Source of the DNA: Paludibacteraceae bacterium
GTDB lineage: Bacteria; Bacteroidota; Bacteroidia; Bacteroidales; Paludibacteraceae
DNA: 64,000 bases
NCBI GenBank assembly: GCA_017551675.1
Contig: JAFZLC010000058.1
Span: forward strand, 62,001 to 126,000
Direction: 5' to 3'
A program made the translations under genes and the position numbers. A model generated the notes under the pieces. That model was not told the origin of the DNA and did no database searches. It worked only from the letters and a program-made list of their open reading frames with translations. Below are positions 27,404 to 36,974 of this stretch, piece after piece. How positions within the stretch are numbered: the stretch's first letter is position 1; each line of letters starts with the position of its first letter.

Positions 27404-28078
27404 TCAATATCTAAACGCTATCGATCCAGAGAATGATATACTTCTGAATCCAGGAACATCAGGTCTGCCACTAATGTTGATGCAACCTATTTCTGCGTTC
27501 AACTTAATCATGGCGTGACGAAGGAAGATGACACGAATGCCTAAATCCATACCGAAATCAAAACGATTCAACAGATTGTGCTCTGGGTCTTCGTTCTTGA
27601 ATGGATTGAATTCCAATGTACGTGTTCCGTATAATTGCAAATAATTGTCAGATGATTCGGTATAACTTCCTGCTATTCCGACAGAGAAAAATGGTCCTCC
27701 AGCGAATTGAATACCATTCTTTTTACCAATTGGTAGATTGTAAGAGAAGTCGATAGGAACAACAATATGCAAAGAGTTCATATCGATTGTCTGTGTTGTC
27801 ATATCCACTATCATCTCTTGAATGTATCCTCTGTTTTCACATAGAATGGATGGCAGAAAGGAGACACTTGAGTAATGGATAGGTATGTCAGCTCCAATAC
27901 CTCCACGATAGCCTAGCTTATAATCAACATGACTTGTTATAACTCTGTTGTATGATGCTCCGGCCTCTACCCAATAGTGATTTCCATCAAACACGGTGAA
28001 GGGTGTAAATGGACTCAACTGTGCATTGGCTGATAATGCCAAAAATGAGATTATCAATGAAATAAATATCTTTTTCAT
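27404..28078 (-). CDS. Outer-membrane beta-barrel protein (PorT/Omp_b-brl-like)
   Basis: A 224-residue protein from the ATG at 28,078: signal peptide MKKIFISLIISFLALSANAQ, then alternating amphipathic strands (YWVEAGASYNRVITSH, GIQFAGGPFFSVGIAGSY, RFDFGMDLGIRVIF). The terminal aromatic residue (SIAFRY) is typical of beta-barrels. The function is unknown. It is a stand-alone unit between a terminator and a 140-base AT-rich gap. Confidence 0.78.
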   Translation of the reverse strand: MKKIFISLIISFLALSANAQLSPFTPFTVFDGNHYWVEAGASYNRVITSHVDYKLGYRGGIGADIPIHYSSVSFLPSILCENRGYIQEMIVDMTTQTIDMNSLHIVVPIDFSYNLPIGKKNGIQFAGGPFFSVGIAGSYTESSDNYLQLYGTRTLEFNPFKNEDPEHNLLNRFDFGMDLGIRVIFLRHAMIKLNAEIGCINISGRPDVPGFRSISFSGSIAFRY

Positions 28079-28220
28079 GTTTTTCTTTTTTTTCAATATA
28101 CAATATCTGTCACCTGAATGAGTGGCAAATTTAACTTTTTTTTATAAAAATCGGGCTATTCGCACTAATTTTTGTTTGTACGATGATTTTATAAACTCAC
28201 CAATAAAAAGTTGCGCCCCA

Positions 28221-29546
28221 TTATTCTGCTAATTCACCAATAAGGGTGGCTGAGGTGGAAGACAATATTTTCACCTTCACAAAATCACCTACTTTATGTC
28301 CCCCTTTTGGAAAGACAACCATCTTGTTTTGTGGTGTACGTCCGCATAATTGCTCTCGTGAACGTTTGGATGGTCCTTCCACCAACACTTCGAACACCTT
28401 GTTCACATCTCTTTCATTGGAGATCATTGACATCTCATTTTGAAGTGCAATCATCTCGTTCAGACGTGCGATTTTCACCTCTTCTGAAATATTGTCAGGA
28501 AGATGCTTGGATGCGTAAGTGCCAGGTCTTTCCGAATATTTAAACATAAATGCAGAGTCAAAGACCACCTCTCTCATCAATGACAATGTCTGTTGATGAT
28601 CTTCTTCTGTTTCATCGTGGAAGCCACAGAAGAGGTCTGTGGAGATACCACAATCCGGAATGATACGGCGAATAGCGGCAATACGGTCTAAATACCATTC
28701 ACGCGTATATTTGCGGTTCATGGATTTTAGTACGTTGTTACTGCCTGATTGTACTGGTAAATGGATATGATGACATATATTTTTGTAAGAGGCAATCGTC
28801 TCCAATATATCATCGTTCATATCTTTTGGATGTGAGGTGGTGAAACGTATGCGTAGATCTGGATAGGTCTCGGCAACGATCTTTAGTAAAGATGCGAAGG
28901 AAACCACCGAACCATCCTCATTTTTGAAGGCGTATGAATTCACATTCTGACCAATCAGAATGATTTCTTTGAAATTTCTGTTTTTCAAGTCTTCAATCTC
29001 ATTTAGGATACTGGAGACTTCCCTACTCCTTTCTCTACCTCTGGTGTAAGGTACGATGCAGTAGGAACAGAAGTTGTTGCAACCTCTCATGATGGAGACG
29101 AAACCAGAAATCATATTGCCTCCGATTCGAGCAGGAATGATTGATTTATAAGTCTCTGTTGTGGAGAGTTGCACATTGATGGCGGCAAGACCTTTTTCTG
29201 CAGAAGAGACTAGGTTGGGCAAATCCAGATAGGCATCGGGACCTACCACCAAGTCAACCATTTTTGTAGCAATCAGTTCATCTTTCGTTCGCTCTGCCAT
29301 GCAGCCCAATAAGCCAATGATAAGGCTTTTCTTCTTTTTCTTTAGGTTTTGGAAAAACTGCAATCGAGTGTGGATTTTCTGTTCCGCATTGTCGCGAATA
29401 GAGCAAGTGTTGATGAAAACAGCATCCGCTTCATCCATGTTGGTTGTTACATCATAATCGATTGTTTGCATGATGGAAGCAACCACTTCACTGTCCGCTA
29501 CATTCATCTGGCAACCGTATGTTTCAATAAAAAGTTTCTTCGCCAT
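28221..29546 (-). CDS. miaB: tRNA-2-methylthio-N6-dimethylallyladenosine synthase (MiaB)
   Basis: Radical SAM methylthiotransferase that modifies A37 of tRNAs reading UNN codons. It has the N-terminal UPF0004 domain (FIETYGCQMNVADSEV) with three cluster cysteines (including NTCSIRD and LLGCMAER). The radical SAM triad is in RGCNNFCSYCIVPYTRGRE, and a C-terminal TRAM domain (FEVLVEGPSKRS, VFPKGGHKVGDFVKVKI) completes it. The ATG at 29,546 (MAKKLF) gives 441 residues; in-frame ATGs at 29,591 and 29,603 add residues with no family similarity. Confidence 0.96.
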   Translation of the reverse strand: MAKKLFIETYGCQMNVADSEVVASIMQTIDYDVTTNMDEADAVFINTCSIRDNAEQKIHTRLQFFQNLKKKKKSLIIGLLGCMAERTKDELIATKMVDLVVGPDAYLDLPNLVSSAEKGLAAINVQLSTTETYKSIIPARIGGNMISGFVSIMRGCNNFCSYCIVPYTRGRERSREVSSILNEIEDLKNRNFKEIILIGQNVNSYAFKNEDGSVVSFASLLKIVAETYPDLRIRFTTSHPKDMNDDILETIASYKNICHHIHLPVQSGSNNVLKSMNRKYTREWYLDRIAAIRRIIPDCGISTDLFCGFHDETEEDHQQTLSLMREVVFDSAFMFKYSERPGTYASKHLPDNISEEVKIARLNEMIALQNEMSMISNERDVNKVFEVLVEGPSKRSREQLCGRTPQNKMVVFPKGGHKVGDFVKVKILSSTSATLIGELAE

Positions 29547-29630
29547 TTGTTTCTTCGTATATTCATTTTCTGCAGATTTTCTCGTCTGCATAATTTCGTG
29601 CAAAGATAATAGAAATTAGCCAATAATTTG

Positions 29631-29638
29631 TATATTTG
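29631..29638 (+). promoter_or_regulatory. -7 element of lptB
   Basis: TATATTTG, 21 bases upstream of the chosen lptB start. The matching -33 is weak. On the other strand TATCTTTG at 29,608-29,601 could serve miaB, making this a compact divergent promoter region. Confidence 0.5.
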
Positions 29639-29659
29639 CGCAAAATAAAGAGTATAGAA

Positions 29660-30733
29660 ATGAGCGGATATCTTGAGAGTAATTATTCTGGAAATCGATA
29701 CGATTCTACCAAGTACTTATCAGACACCCAAATGGTTTTGAGAACAGAAGGATTGGTTAAGAAGTATGGTAATAGAATTGTGGCTAACAATGTTTCGATT
29801 AATGTCAAGCAAGGTGAAATTGTGGGATTATTAGGACCTAACGGTGCAGGAAAAACCACTACCTTCTATATGACTACGGGACAGGTTGTACCTAATGCAG
29901 GAAAGATATACCTTAATGATGAAGATATCACTAAAAATCCAGTATATATCCGTGCTAGAAAAGGTATTGGATACCTTGCACAAGAAGCTTCTGTATTCCG
30001 TAAAATGACGGTGGAGGATAATATCAAATCCATCCTTGAAATGACCAATTTCAGTAAGGAGTATCAGAAAGAGAAATTGGAAAGTCTTATCTCTGAATTC
30101 AGTCTGAATCATGTGCGTCATAATCTTGGAGACCGCTTGTCTGGTGGTGAGCGTCGTCGTACTGAGATCGCTCGTTGCCTTGCCATCGAACCCAAATTTA
30201 TAATGTTGGACGAACCTTTTGCGGGCGTCGACCCTCTTGCTGTTCAGGATATTCAGGATATCGTTAGGAAACTGAAAGATAAAAACATCGGTATTCTTAT
30301 CACCGACCATAATGTGGATGAAACATTATCCATCACCGATCGTGCTTACCTCTTGTTCGAAGGTAGAATTCTCTTCGAAGGCACTTCCGAAGATTTGGCT
30401 TCCAATCCAATCGTACGTGAGAAGTATTTGGGTAGAGACTTCGAATTGAAAAGAAAGAAAAGAGATGGTTTAGAAGAATCATTAAGTGATATGATTCTCA
30501 ATCTTTTAATAGAAAAAGGTGAATTGACATTCGCTCAAATTAAAAAAGAAATCAATATAGAAATACATAGCAGTGAACTTCTATCTGAATTAGGAAGATT
30601 AGTTGATGATGTCATTGTTTATTGCCGTGACGAAGATGATGTGACGTATTATGGCTTTATGTTAGACTCTGACGATGACGATTCTGATGACTTTGATGAA
30701 TCAGATGAGAGAGAAGCGATAGAAAACGAATAA
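29660..30733 (+). CDS. lptB: LPS export ABC ATPase LptB with C-terminal extension
   Basis: ATPase that powers LPS extraction by LptFG. It has Walker [12 protein letters not shown]-loop YLAQEAS, signature [16 protein letters not shown], Walker [14 protein letters not shown] and the H-loop ITDHNV. The core ends near residue 260 with the LptB-typical REKYLGRDF. About 90 extra residues follow: a helical segment resembling a winged helix ([20 protein letters not shown]) and a very acidic tail with more than ten Asp/Glu. The start at 29,660 leaves a ~25-residue N-terminal extension before the ABC domain; the Met near 29,732 is an alternative. Confidence 0.92.
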   Translation: MSGYLESNYSGNRYDSTKYLSDTQMVLRTEGLVKKYGNRIVANNVSINVKQGEIVGLLGPNGAGKTTTFYMTTGQVVPNAGKIYLNDEDITKNPVYIRARKGIGYLAQEASVFRKMTVEDNIKSILEMTNFSKEYQKEKLESLISEFSLNHVRHNLGDRLSGGERRRTEIARCLAIEPKFIMLDEPFAGVDPLAVQDIQDIVRKLKDKNIGILITDHNVDETLSITDRAYLLFEGRILFEGTSEDLASNPIVREKYLGRDFELKRKKRDGLEESLSDMILNLLIEKGELTFAQIKKEINIEIHSSELLSELGRLVDDVIVYCRDEDDVTYYGFMLDSDDDDSDDFDESDEREAIENE

Positions 30734-30763
30734 TGGTATATTAAAACAGATACTGTAGAAAAA

Positions 30764-30799
30764 ACAGGGACGATGTTTCGCATCGTCCCTGTTTTTTTT
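30764..30799. terminator. Bidirectional terminator between lptB and a convergent barrel gene
   Basis: Twelve-base perfect stem (30,764-30,775 with 30,781-30,792) around a five-base loop, with A-rich sequence on the left and T-rich on the right. It can stop both convergent transcripts. Confidence 0.88.
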
Positions 30800-31415
30800 A
30801 GAAATTAAAACTTACACCACCTGAGAAGAATGGCATTGCGCTTCTATCGTGACGGTGGACATAGTTTTTACCGTAATGAAACTGTCCGATATAGTCTTCT
30901 GCAAACTCTACTTTCACTCCAAAGAATTTAGTGAAATGCCATTTGGCTCCTAAATAGTTTCCAAAGACACCATAACCTTTTGTTCCTTTCTGCTCTGTTC
31001 CACGATCTTCTGGACCAAAAAACTCTGGTTCGTAACACCAATGTGCAATTTGCACACCGCCTAAGAATCCTGCATAAACATCAAAATTCTTTATAAATTC
31101 AAAGTGGAAACCTCCGCGAGCTACAATTGGTATATCAAAATTATTACTATGATTGTACACTTGCACACCAGTTAATAGACCTAAGTCAATAGCTCCATTT
31201 TCGCCAAACTTCTTTGTGTGGATAAAACCATCTTTTAAACCAACCATTCCATCAACTGAAAAGAATGGAGTCCCTGATGCTCCAACTGGCGGAATACCAA
31301 CCATCAATCCTAAAGAAAAATCACCTGCATTTGCGAACTGAATTTTTTCTACGTTCGATGCACTCACACTACTAAAAGATAGTACAGAGACAATTATTAA
31401 AAATAATTTCTTCAT
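30798..31415 (-). CDS. Outer-membrane beta-barrel protein
   Basis: A 205-residue protein with signal peptide MKKLFLIIVSVLSFSSVSAS and a strand-rich body (FSLGLMVGIPPVG, GGFHFEFIKNFDVYAGFLGG, WHFTKFFGVKVEFAEDY) ending in Phe (FSGGVSFNF), as outer-membrane barrels do. The ATG at 31,415 is preferred over one two codons upstream. Function unknown. TAATTTTG at 31,531-31,524 is a possible -7 element, leaving a ~105-base AT-rich leader. Confidence 0.78.
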   Translation of the reverse strand: MKKLFLIIVSVLSFSSVSASNVEKIQFANAGDFSLGLMVGIPPVGASGTPFFSVDGMVGLKDGFIHTKKFGENGAIDLGLLTGVQVYNHSNNFDIPIVARGGFHFEFIKNFDVYAGFLGGVQIAHWCYEPEFFGPEDRGTEQKGTKGYGVFGNYLGAKWHFTKFFGVKVEFAEDYIGQFHYGKNYVHRHDRSAMPFFSGGVSFNF

Positions 31416-31697
31416 ACACATTAAATTTTTTATTATGTAATATATTTATAAAATATTGATTAGTTAAAAAGTCGCATAAAATCATATCATATTTGGTGTT
31501 GCCATACATCCTAAATAACAGTGCAAAATTATAAAAAAATCCGATAAAATCATTCTGTTTGTGAAGTTTTTAATCGTTTTTTGTTATAAATTGCTTTTTG
31601 TTTTTACTTTTTTTTGAATAAGGATTGGATTGCTCGTGTTGTTAATATCTGATAGTAAGATGATATACAATTATTTAGAAAGGTGGTTCTCTATGCT

Positions 31698-32447
31698 TCA
31701 ATTTTTTTTAGATTTTACCTTTAGGGTTCCATTTTTTATATCTTTTTTCCTCCGTTTCCGTATCTGAAACCATAAGCGGATGGTATTTGTGTGCCAATAA
31801 CCCATTGTGCAGTTGATTCTTTCGAAGCTTCCTTTGTATTTTTTTGCGATTTTTCTCAGTTGTTTGTAGTACGATTCGTCGTATGAGTTGCCTGGTGATA
31901 CATGGTATATATTGGCGGGTATCACATAGACTTTCTCAGACTGTTGTCGGCATAGTAGGCAGTATTCGACAGCATACATGTGCCATGAATCGCAACATAG
32001 TTTTTTGAATAGATTGATGTATTTATCTTCGTTTTTGATGATGAAGAGGCATTCGTCGACTGTTTCGCAAGGGGTTTCTTGGGTTATATTGTATTCTGTA
32101 ACCTTCATTGGTTTCTCGCCGTGGTAGATGTTGCTGATGATGTCACGTCCGTTTACACCTGCAACTCCGACGATTCCGAAATCCATCGTCTCCAGTCGGT
32201 TAAATATATTATATAGTTCTTTTTCGTTTAGAAATCGAATGTCTTGGTGAGAGAAGATGATGTATTTACCAGTGCAGTTGTCGAGAGCGCTTTCGTAGGC
32301 GAGCTTGGCATTTGGGAACTTGTTGTCGGTGTTGTCGATGAGTTTCAGTTCGACGGATATATCCTGTTGGGATTCCACACTCGACTGCAAGCACTCTTGC
32401 AACAGTTGTCTGTTGTTGTATACAGATATGATGGTGAAATTATTCAT
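31698..32447 (-). CDS. Glycosyltransferase, GT2-like (StrF-type domain)
   Basis: A 249-residue cytoplasmic glycosyltransferase-like protein. It opens with FTIISVYNN, the first strand of a GT-A fold. IIFSHQDIRF near residue 65 carries the H-Q-D in place of a D-x-D, as in the StrF-type glycosyltransferase domain. GIVGVAGVNGRD follows. The basic C-terminal tail (IRKRRKKDIKNG) may touch the membrane. The acceptor is unknown and it is not in a polysaccharide cluster. It starts 17 bases after cysK on the same strand. Confidence 0.75.
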   Translation of the reverse strand: MNNFTIISVYNNRQLLQECLQSSVESQQDISVELKLIDNTDNKFPNAKLAYESALDNCTGKYIIFSHQDIRFLNEKELYNIFNRLETMDFGIVGVAGVNGRDIISNIYHGEKPMKVTEYNITQETPCETVDECLFIIKNEDKYINLFKKLCCDSWHMYAVEYCLLCRQQSEKVYVIPANIYHVSPGNSYDESYYKQLRKIAKKYKGSFERINCTMGYWHTNTIRLWFQIRKRRKKDIKNGTLKVKSKKN

Positions 32448-32464
32448 CTTTAGAGGAGTATGGA

Positions 32465-33370
32465 TCAGTCGGCGAACTCATCGAACATCTTAGTACTGAG
32501 GTACTTCTCTGCTCTATCAGGGAAGATCACCACGATGTTTCCTTTCTCTATCTTTTCAGCTGTCTTAATGGCTGCCAACATGGCTGCTCCACTACTCATA
32601 CCTGCAAAGATACCCTCTTCTGCAATGATTTTACGAGCCATTGCAATGGCCTCTTCGCTTTCCACCATGATTTGAACGTCAATGCGAGATGGGTCATAGA
32701 TAGCAGGTACGATGGCCTCTTCCATGTTTTTTAATCCCTGAATATAATGTCCTTTGATAGGATGTGCGCAAACCACTTTGATGTCGGGTTTGTGTTGTTT
32801 CAAAAATTTAGAGATACCCATGATGGTACCCGATGTACCCAGTGCGCAAACCAAATAGTCTATTTTACCATCCATTTGGTTCCATATCTCGGTGGCCGTT
32901 CCTTCGTAATGTGCTTGATAATTAGCGGCATTGGAGAATTGGTCGGGCATGAAGTATTTGTCTGGGTTCTCGTTGACTAACTTATGTGCCATGCGAATTG
33001 CACCATCGGTACCCTCTTCTGCAGGGGTTAAGATCACCTTACCACCGTATGAACGAATGATTTTACGACGTTCAATGGAGACGGCAGAACTCATGACGAT
33101 TTCCACCTTGTAACCCTTTACGATACCTGCGATGGCCAGACCAATACCTGTATTACCAGAAGTAGGTTCGATGATTACCTTTCCGTGCGTCAGTTTTCCT
33201 TCTTTCTCTGCTTGTTCCACCATCTGAATGGCGATACGGTCTTTGATACTTCCTGTTGGGTTGAAACCTTCTACTTTGGCAAATATGTTCACGTTGGGGT
33301 TGGTGCACAATCGGTTGATCTTCACCAAAGGGGTGTTTCCGATAGCCTCTAATATATTATTGCACGTCAT
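32465..33370 (-). CDS. cysK: Cysteine synthase A
   Basis: PLP enzyme making L-cysteine from O-acetylserine and sulfide. The Schiff-base lysine is K43 in GSIKDRI. The substrate loop is PTSGNTGIG near residue 70, and the phosphate-binding GTSGT lies near residue 176. The C-terminal SSGAAMLAA and VVIFPDRAEKYLST are family-typical. The 301-residue length is standard. The first residues MTCNNILEAIGNTPLV confirm the start. Confidence 0.96.
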   Translation of the reverse strand: MTCNNILEAIGNTPLVKINRLCTNPNVNIFAKVEGFNPTGSIKDRIAIQMVEQAEKEGKLTHGKVIIEPTSGNTGIGLAIAGIVKGYKVEIVMSSAVSIERRKIIRSYGGKVILTPAEEGTDGAIRMAHKLVNENPDKYFMPDQFSNAANYQAHYEGTATEIWNQMDGKIDYLVCALGTSGTIMGISKFLKQHKPDIKVVCAHPIKGHYIQGLKNMEEAIVPAIYDPSRIDVQIMVESEEAIAMARKIIAEEGIFAGMSSGAAMLAAIKTAEKIEKGNIVVIFPDRAEKYLSTKMFDEFAD

Positions 33371-33456
33371 AGTTGTCTGATTAATAATTACTTATGATGG
33401 TTTTTATAAATTAAACCTACAATTCATATTAATTAAAAATTGGTGAAGAGTTCACC

Positions 33457-34566
33457 TTATAATTCACTCTCTTTTAATCGTTCTGCATTTTCGGCAACGA
33501 TTAGTTTGTCAATGATTTCTTGAATATCACCACCCACTACTGCTTGTAGGTTGTAGAGGGTTAGGTTGATTCGGTGGTCGGTCACACGTCCCTGTGGGTA
33601 GTTATAGGTACGAATCTTTGCCGATCTATCACCTGTTGAAACCATTGTTTTACGGCGAGCTGCGATGTCATCCACATATTTTTGATGTTCACGGTCGTAA
33701 ATCATTGTACGCAGACGAGACAAGGCACGTTCTTTGTTTTTGGGTTGATCTCTTGTTTCCGTACACTCAATCAGGATCTCTTCGGAGACGCCTGTTACGG
33801 GGTTTTTCCATATATAACGCAGACGTACACCAGATTCCACTTTGTTGACATTCTGACCTCCAGCACCACCCGAACGGAAGGTATCCCATTTGATCTCACC
33901 TTCGTTGATTTGAACATCAAACTCATCGGCTTCAGGTAGTACGGCAACCGTAGCTGCTGAGGTGTGTACACGTCCTTGAGTCTCTGTCGCAGGTACACGT
34001 TGCACACGGTGTACACCCGATTCGTATTTCAGTGTACCATATACATTTTCACCCGTCACGGTGAAAATAATCTCTTTGTAACCTCCAACTGTACCTTCGC
34101 TAAATGATGAGATGGCTATACTCCACCCTTTTGTCTCACAATATTTGGCATACATCTTAAACAAATCACCAGCAAAAAGAGCAGCTTCATCACCACCTGT
34201 TCCTCCACGTATTTCGACAATGGCATTCTTGGCATCTTCTGGATCTGATGGGATTAAGAGGATTTTGATTCGTTCTTCCATCTCAGGGAGTTTTGGCTCA
34301 TATTCGTCCAACTCCATCTTTGCCATCTCTCGCATTTCGGGGTCCGACTCAGAATCTAAAATCTCCTTTGCCTGAGCTATGTTAGAAAGCGCGTTTTTAT
34401 ACTCTTTACGCGCATTCATAATCAATTCCAAATCATGATACTCTTTGTTTAGTTTCACGTATCTCTTCATATCCGCAATCACAGCGGGATCTGTAATGAG
34501 AGTGGATATCTCCTCGAACTTATGTTCTAATCCGTCTAATCGTTCCAGTAATGAATTTTCGGCCAT
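33457..34566 (-). CDS. prfA: Peptide chain release factor 1
   Basis: Releases nascent peptides at UAA/UAG. The stop-recognition tripeptide P-A-T lies in VQRVPATETQGRVHTS, and the catalytic GGQ is in FRSGGAGGQNVNKVESG. The 369-residue length and the N-terminal coiled region (LERLDGLEHKFEEI) are typical of RF1. Separated by 86 bases from cysK. Confidence 0.97.
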   Translation of the reverse strand: MAENSLLERLDGLEHKFEEISTLITDPAVIADMKRYVKLNKEYHDLELIMNARKEYKNALSNIAQAKEILDSESDPEMREMAKMELDEYEPKLPEMEERIKILLIPSDPEDAKNAIVEIRGGTGGDEAALFAGDLFKMYAKYCETKGWSIAISSFSEGTVGGYKEIIFTVTGENVYGTLKYESGVHRVQRVPATETQGRVHTSAATVAVLPEADEFDVQINEGEIKWDTFRSGGAGGQNVNKVESGVRLRYIWKNPVTGVSEEILIECTETRDQPKNKERALSRLRTMIYDREHQKYVDDIAARRKTMVSTGDRSAKIRTYNYPQGRVTDHRINLTLYNLQAVVGGDIQEIIDKLIVAENAERLKESEL

Positions 34567-34733
34567 AAAGCTATTTGTACTATTTTTAATTTCGTTTCAA
34601 AGTTAGCACTTATCTGTCAGATAGAAAAATGGAGAGTTCTATAAATTCACTGTTGGGGCAAAATTTAGTGGATTATCCCCCCATTGTTAGGGTAAAAATG
34701 AATGCAAAAGAGAGATATTTTATGATGAAAAAG

Positions 34734-34765
34734 TTGGTGTATTAATAATAGATACACTATTTTTG
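34734..34765 (+). promoter_or_regulatory. Promoter of the SMP-30-type lipoprotein
   Basis: TTGG at 34,734-34,737 and TATTTTTG at 34,758-34,765 with a 20-base spacer. The start codon is at 34,791. The dispersed motif GTTCTATAAATTCA lies about 100 bases upstream. Confidence 0.75.
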
Positions 34766-34790
34766 TGTCGAAAGTATAATGTTTTTTGTT

Positions 34791-35783
34791 ATGAATAAAA
34801 ATTTTAAAGGGTTGTTACTGATGGTTATGGGCGGTATTTTCTTTACTGCATGTCAGACAACATCCAATCAAGAAAAAAAAGAGGAGTCTATGAATGTTTC
34901 AGAGAAAGTAGAATGCAAGGTGGCAGTTGATACCATCATGCAAGTTGGAGAATGTCCTATCTGGGATTATCGTTATCATCGTTTGTTATGGATTGACACC
35001 AAAGGTTCGTTGTGTATCTACACACCGCAAGATGGGAAAAATAGAGTGATTAAGTTGGATCGAATGATAGGTACGGTGGTTCCCTACCAAGAGGACACTG
35101 TATTGGTGGGTATGGAAGATGGTGTGTTTGAGATGTCGCTTTCGTCGGGTGCAATGAAGCCGATAGCAGATCCTGAGGGACGTATTCCAGGCAATCGATA
35201 CAATGATGGAAAGTGTGATGCGAAGGGTCGCTTGTGGATTGGAACGATGGACAATGATTGTACGCCGTACAAAGCCGGATTCTATTGTGTGGAACCTACG
35301 GGTGCAACACGTACGATCTTGGATTCTGTTACGATTTCTAATGGTGTGATATGGTCGCCCGATGGCAAAAAAATGTATTATCACGACACCCCAACGGCTA
35401 AGGTATCTTCTTTTGATTTTGACGAGGAGACGGGTGTGGCATCCAATCGCAAGGAGGTTATTTCACTTACCAAAGAGATGGGTACGCCAGATGGTAACAC
35501 GATAGATGAAGAAGGTATGTTATGGGTGGCAAATTGGGGAGCTGCATGTGTGACCCGTTGGAATCCGCAAACAGGCGAATTATTACAGAAAATTGATGTG
35601 CCAGCGTTGAATGTGACTGCCGTTGCATTTGGAGGCGAAGATTTGGATCAGTTGTATATCACTACTGCCTCTCTTTATATGCCAGAAGGAGAAGCTGGAA
35701 ATTATCCAGAAGCAGGTAAAATGTTTGTTGTGAAACCTGGTGTGAAGGGAATAAAATGCAATTATTGGAAGTTTGGAAAATAA
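34791..35783 (+). CDS. SMP-30/gluconolactonase/LRE family lipoprotein
   Basis: A 330-residue lipoprotein: signal segment with lipobox FTACQ near residue 20, then a six-bladed propeller of the SMP-30 family. Visible motifs include GECPIWDYR, the metal-site NRYNDGKCDAKGRLWIGTM, SNGVIWSPDGKKMYYHDT and MLWVANWGAACVTRW. Expected to be a Ca/Zn-dependent lactonase or esterase acting on a sugar lactone in the periplasm; the substrate is unknown. The Met at 34,791 fits the signal peptide better than that at 34,779. Confidence 0.87.
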   Translation: MNKNFKGLLLMVMGGIFFTACQTTSNQEKKEESMNVSEKVECKVAVDTIMQVGECPIWDYRYHRLLWIDTKGSLCIYTPQDGKNRVIKLDRMIGTVVPYQEDTVLVGMEDGVFEMSLSSGAMKPIADPEGRIPGNRYNDGKCDAKGRLWIGTMDNDCTPYKAGFYCVEPTGATRTILDSVTISNGVIWSPDGKKMYYHDTPTAKVSSFDFDEETGVASNRKEVISLTKEMGTPDGNTIDEEGMLWVANWGAACVTRWNPQTGELLQKIDVPALNVTAVAFGGEDLDQLYITTASLYMPEGEAGNYPEAGKMFVVKPGVKGIKCNYWKFGK

Positions 35784-35820
35784 GACAAGACGGAAAATCT
35801 TTCATCTTTGAATCCGCTTG

Positions 35821-36303
35821 TCATCTCGTCTTTCTCTTCTTTTTTATCTTTTTGACTTCTTGCGGGATATAGAATTCCAAGGTGACACGTCTATTTTGTT
35901 CGTGTTCGAGTTCTGTTTCCGCATTGGGTATCTTAAGCTCTTTTTCCCCGCAACCAAACGCTATGATTCTTCTTGGATCTATACCACGTTCAATGAGTAA
36001 TGTACGGATAAGATTAGCCTTTATAGTTGAAAGTTTAAAATTGTATTCATCACTTCCACGACTATCCGTATGTCCCACTACAAGAAATGTATCATTAGGG
36101 AATTTAGAGATAAATTCAGCCATCTCATCAATTTGATTGTTCTCTTCAGGAGTCATGCCACTTTTCGTAAAAGGGGACGAATAAAAATTCCACTCGAATT
36201 TAACCGAAGTAGAATCCATGTCTATCTGTTTTCCTTTCGCAATAGCATCCTGAAAGACTATGATGACTAATAAGCCAAGTATAATTTTCTTTCTGAGATT
36301 CAT
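35821..36303 (-). CDS. OmpA-family protein, short form (array copy 1)
   Basis: A 160-residue protein with an N-terminal signal/anchor (MNLRKKIILGLLVIIVFQDA) and a C-terminal OmpA peptidoglycan-binding domain. That domain has LVVGHTDSRGSDEYN, LLIERGIDPRRIIAFGCGE and EHEQNRRVTLEFY. It presumably tethers to cell-wall diaminopimelate. Unlike three sister copies it lacks the Cys-rich N-terminal module. The tail is rich in Lys/Arg. It is the last gene of a three-gene leftward run and is convergent with the SMP-30 gene. Confidence 0.88.
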   Translation of the reverse strand: MNLRKKIILGLLVIIVFQDAIAKGKQIDMDSTSVKFEWNFYSSPFTKSGMTPEENNQIDEMAEFISKFPNDTFLVVGHTDSRGSDEYNFKLSTIKANLIRTLLIERGIDPRRIIAFGCGEKELKIPNAETELEHEQNRRVTLEFYIPQEVKKIKKKRKTR

Positions 36304-36376
36304 AAATATTATTTTAGTACATACGCCTATTCGTTTGTAGAATTTCTATTAAAATCCGCCTATCATTTCTTCTTTG
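36304..36376. repeat. Spacer repeat, copy 1
   Basis: Nearly identical to 36,900-36,974 over about 73 bases, including the first codons and last codons of the flanking OmpA genes. Inside it, 36,312-36,344 matches the coding strand of the nucleotidyltransferase gene (38,045-38,077) at about 29 of 33 positions. Confidence 0.8.
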
Positions 36377-36899
36377 TCTTCTTTCCCTTTTTTTTAATTT
36401 TTTGTGGGGAAGTCCATATCTTCTCTTCTAACTCTTTGATTCTTTGTGGAGAATAAAACTCCAAGGTGACACGGATGTTTTGTTCGTAATCGAGCAATGT
36501 CTTATTATTGGGTACTTTCGGGTCTTTACCTTCACAGCCAATGAATTTAATCCTTTCAGGATCTACACCACGATCGATAAGTGCTTGACGGATATATTTC
36601 GCCCTCTTCCTTGATACTCTGAGTAATGTTTCATTTAAACCATCACAACCATCACAACTAGCAGTATGTCCCACTACAAGAAATGTATCATTAGGGAATT
36701 TAGAGATAAATTCGGCCATCTCGTCAATTTGATTTGTCACTTCAGGGGCCATGACATGTGTCGGAAAAATGGTTTCATAAAAATTCCACTCGAATTTAAT
36801 CGAAGTAGAATCCACGTCTATCTGTTTTCCTTTCGCAATAGCCTCATGAAAGACTATGATGACTAATAAGCCAAGTATAATTTTCTTTCTGAGATTCAT
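36363..36899 (-). CDS. OmpA-family protein, short form (array copy 2)
   Basis: A 178-residue paralogue with the same signal/anchor as copy 1 and a diverged OmpA domain. GHTASCDGCDGLNETLLRV replaces the usual T-D-S-R-G loop, so the Asp that contacts diaminopimelate is lost (GHTA instead of GHTD). IDRGVDPERIKFIGCEGKDPK and EQNIRVTLEFYS follow; the second usual Arg of N-R-R is Ile. Peptidoglycan binding is therefore doubtful. It ends in a Lys-rich tail (KKKGKKTKKK). Confidence 0.85.
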   Translation of the reverse strand: MNLRKKIILGLLVIIVFHEAIAKGKQIDVDSTSIKFEWNFYETIFPTHVMAPEVTNQIDEMAEFISKFPNDTFLVVGHTASCDGCDGLNETLLRVSRKRAKYIRQALIDRGVDPERIKFIGCEGKDPKVPNNKTLLDYEQNIRVTLEFYSPQRIKELEEKIWTSPQKIKKKGKKTKKK

Positions 36900-36974
36900 A
36901 AATATTATTTTAGTACATACGCCTATTCGTTTGTAGAATTTCTATTAAAATCCGCCTATCATTTCTTCTTTGTC
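36900..36974. repeat. Spacer repeat, copy 2
   Basis: Second copy of the 36,304-36,376 spacer, essentially identical. It marks a tandem duplication that generated OmpA copies 1 and 2. Confidence 0.8.
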
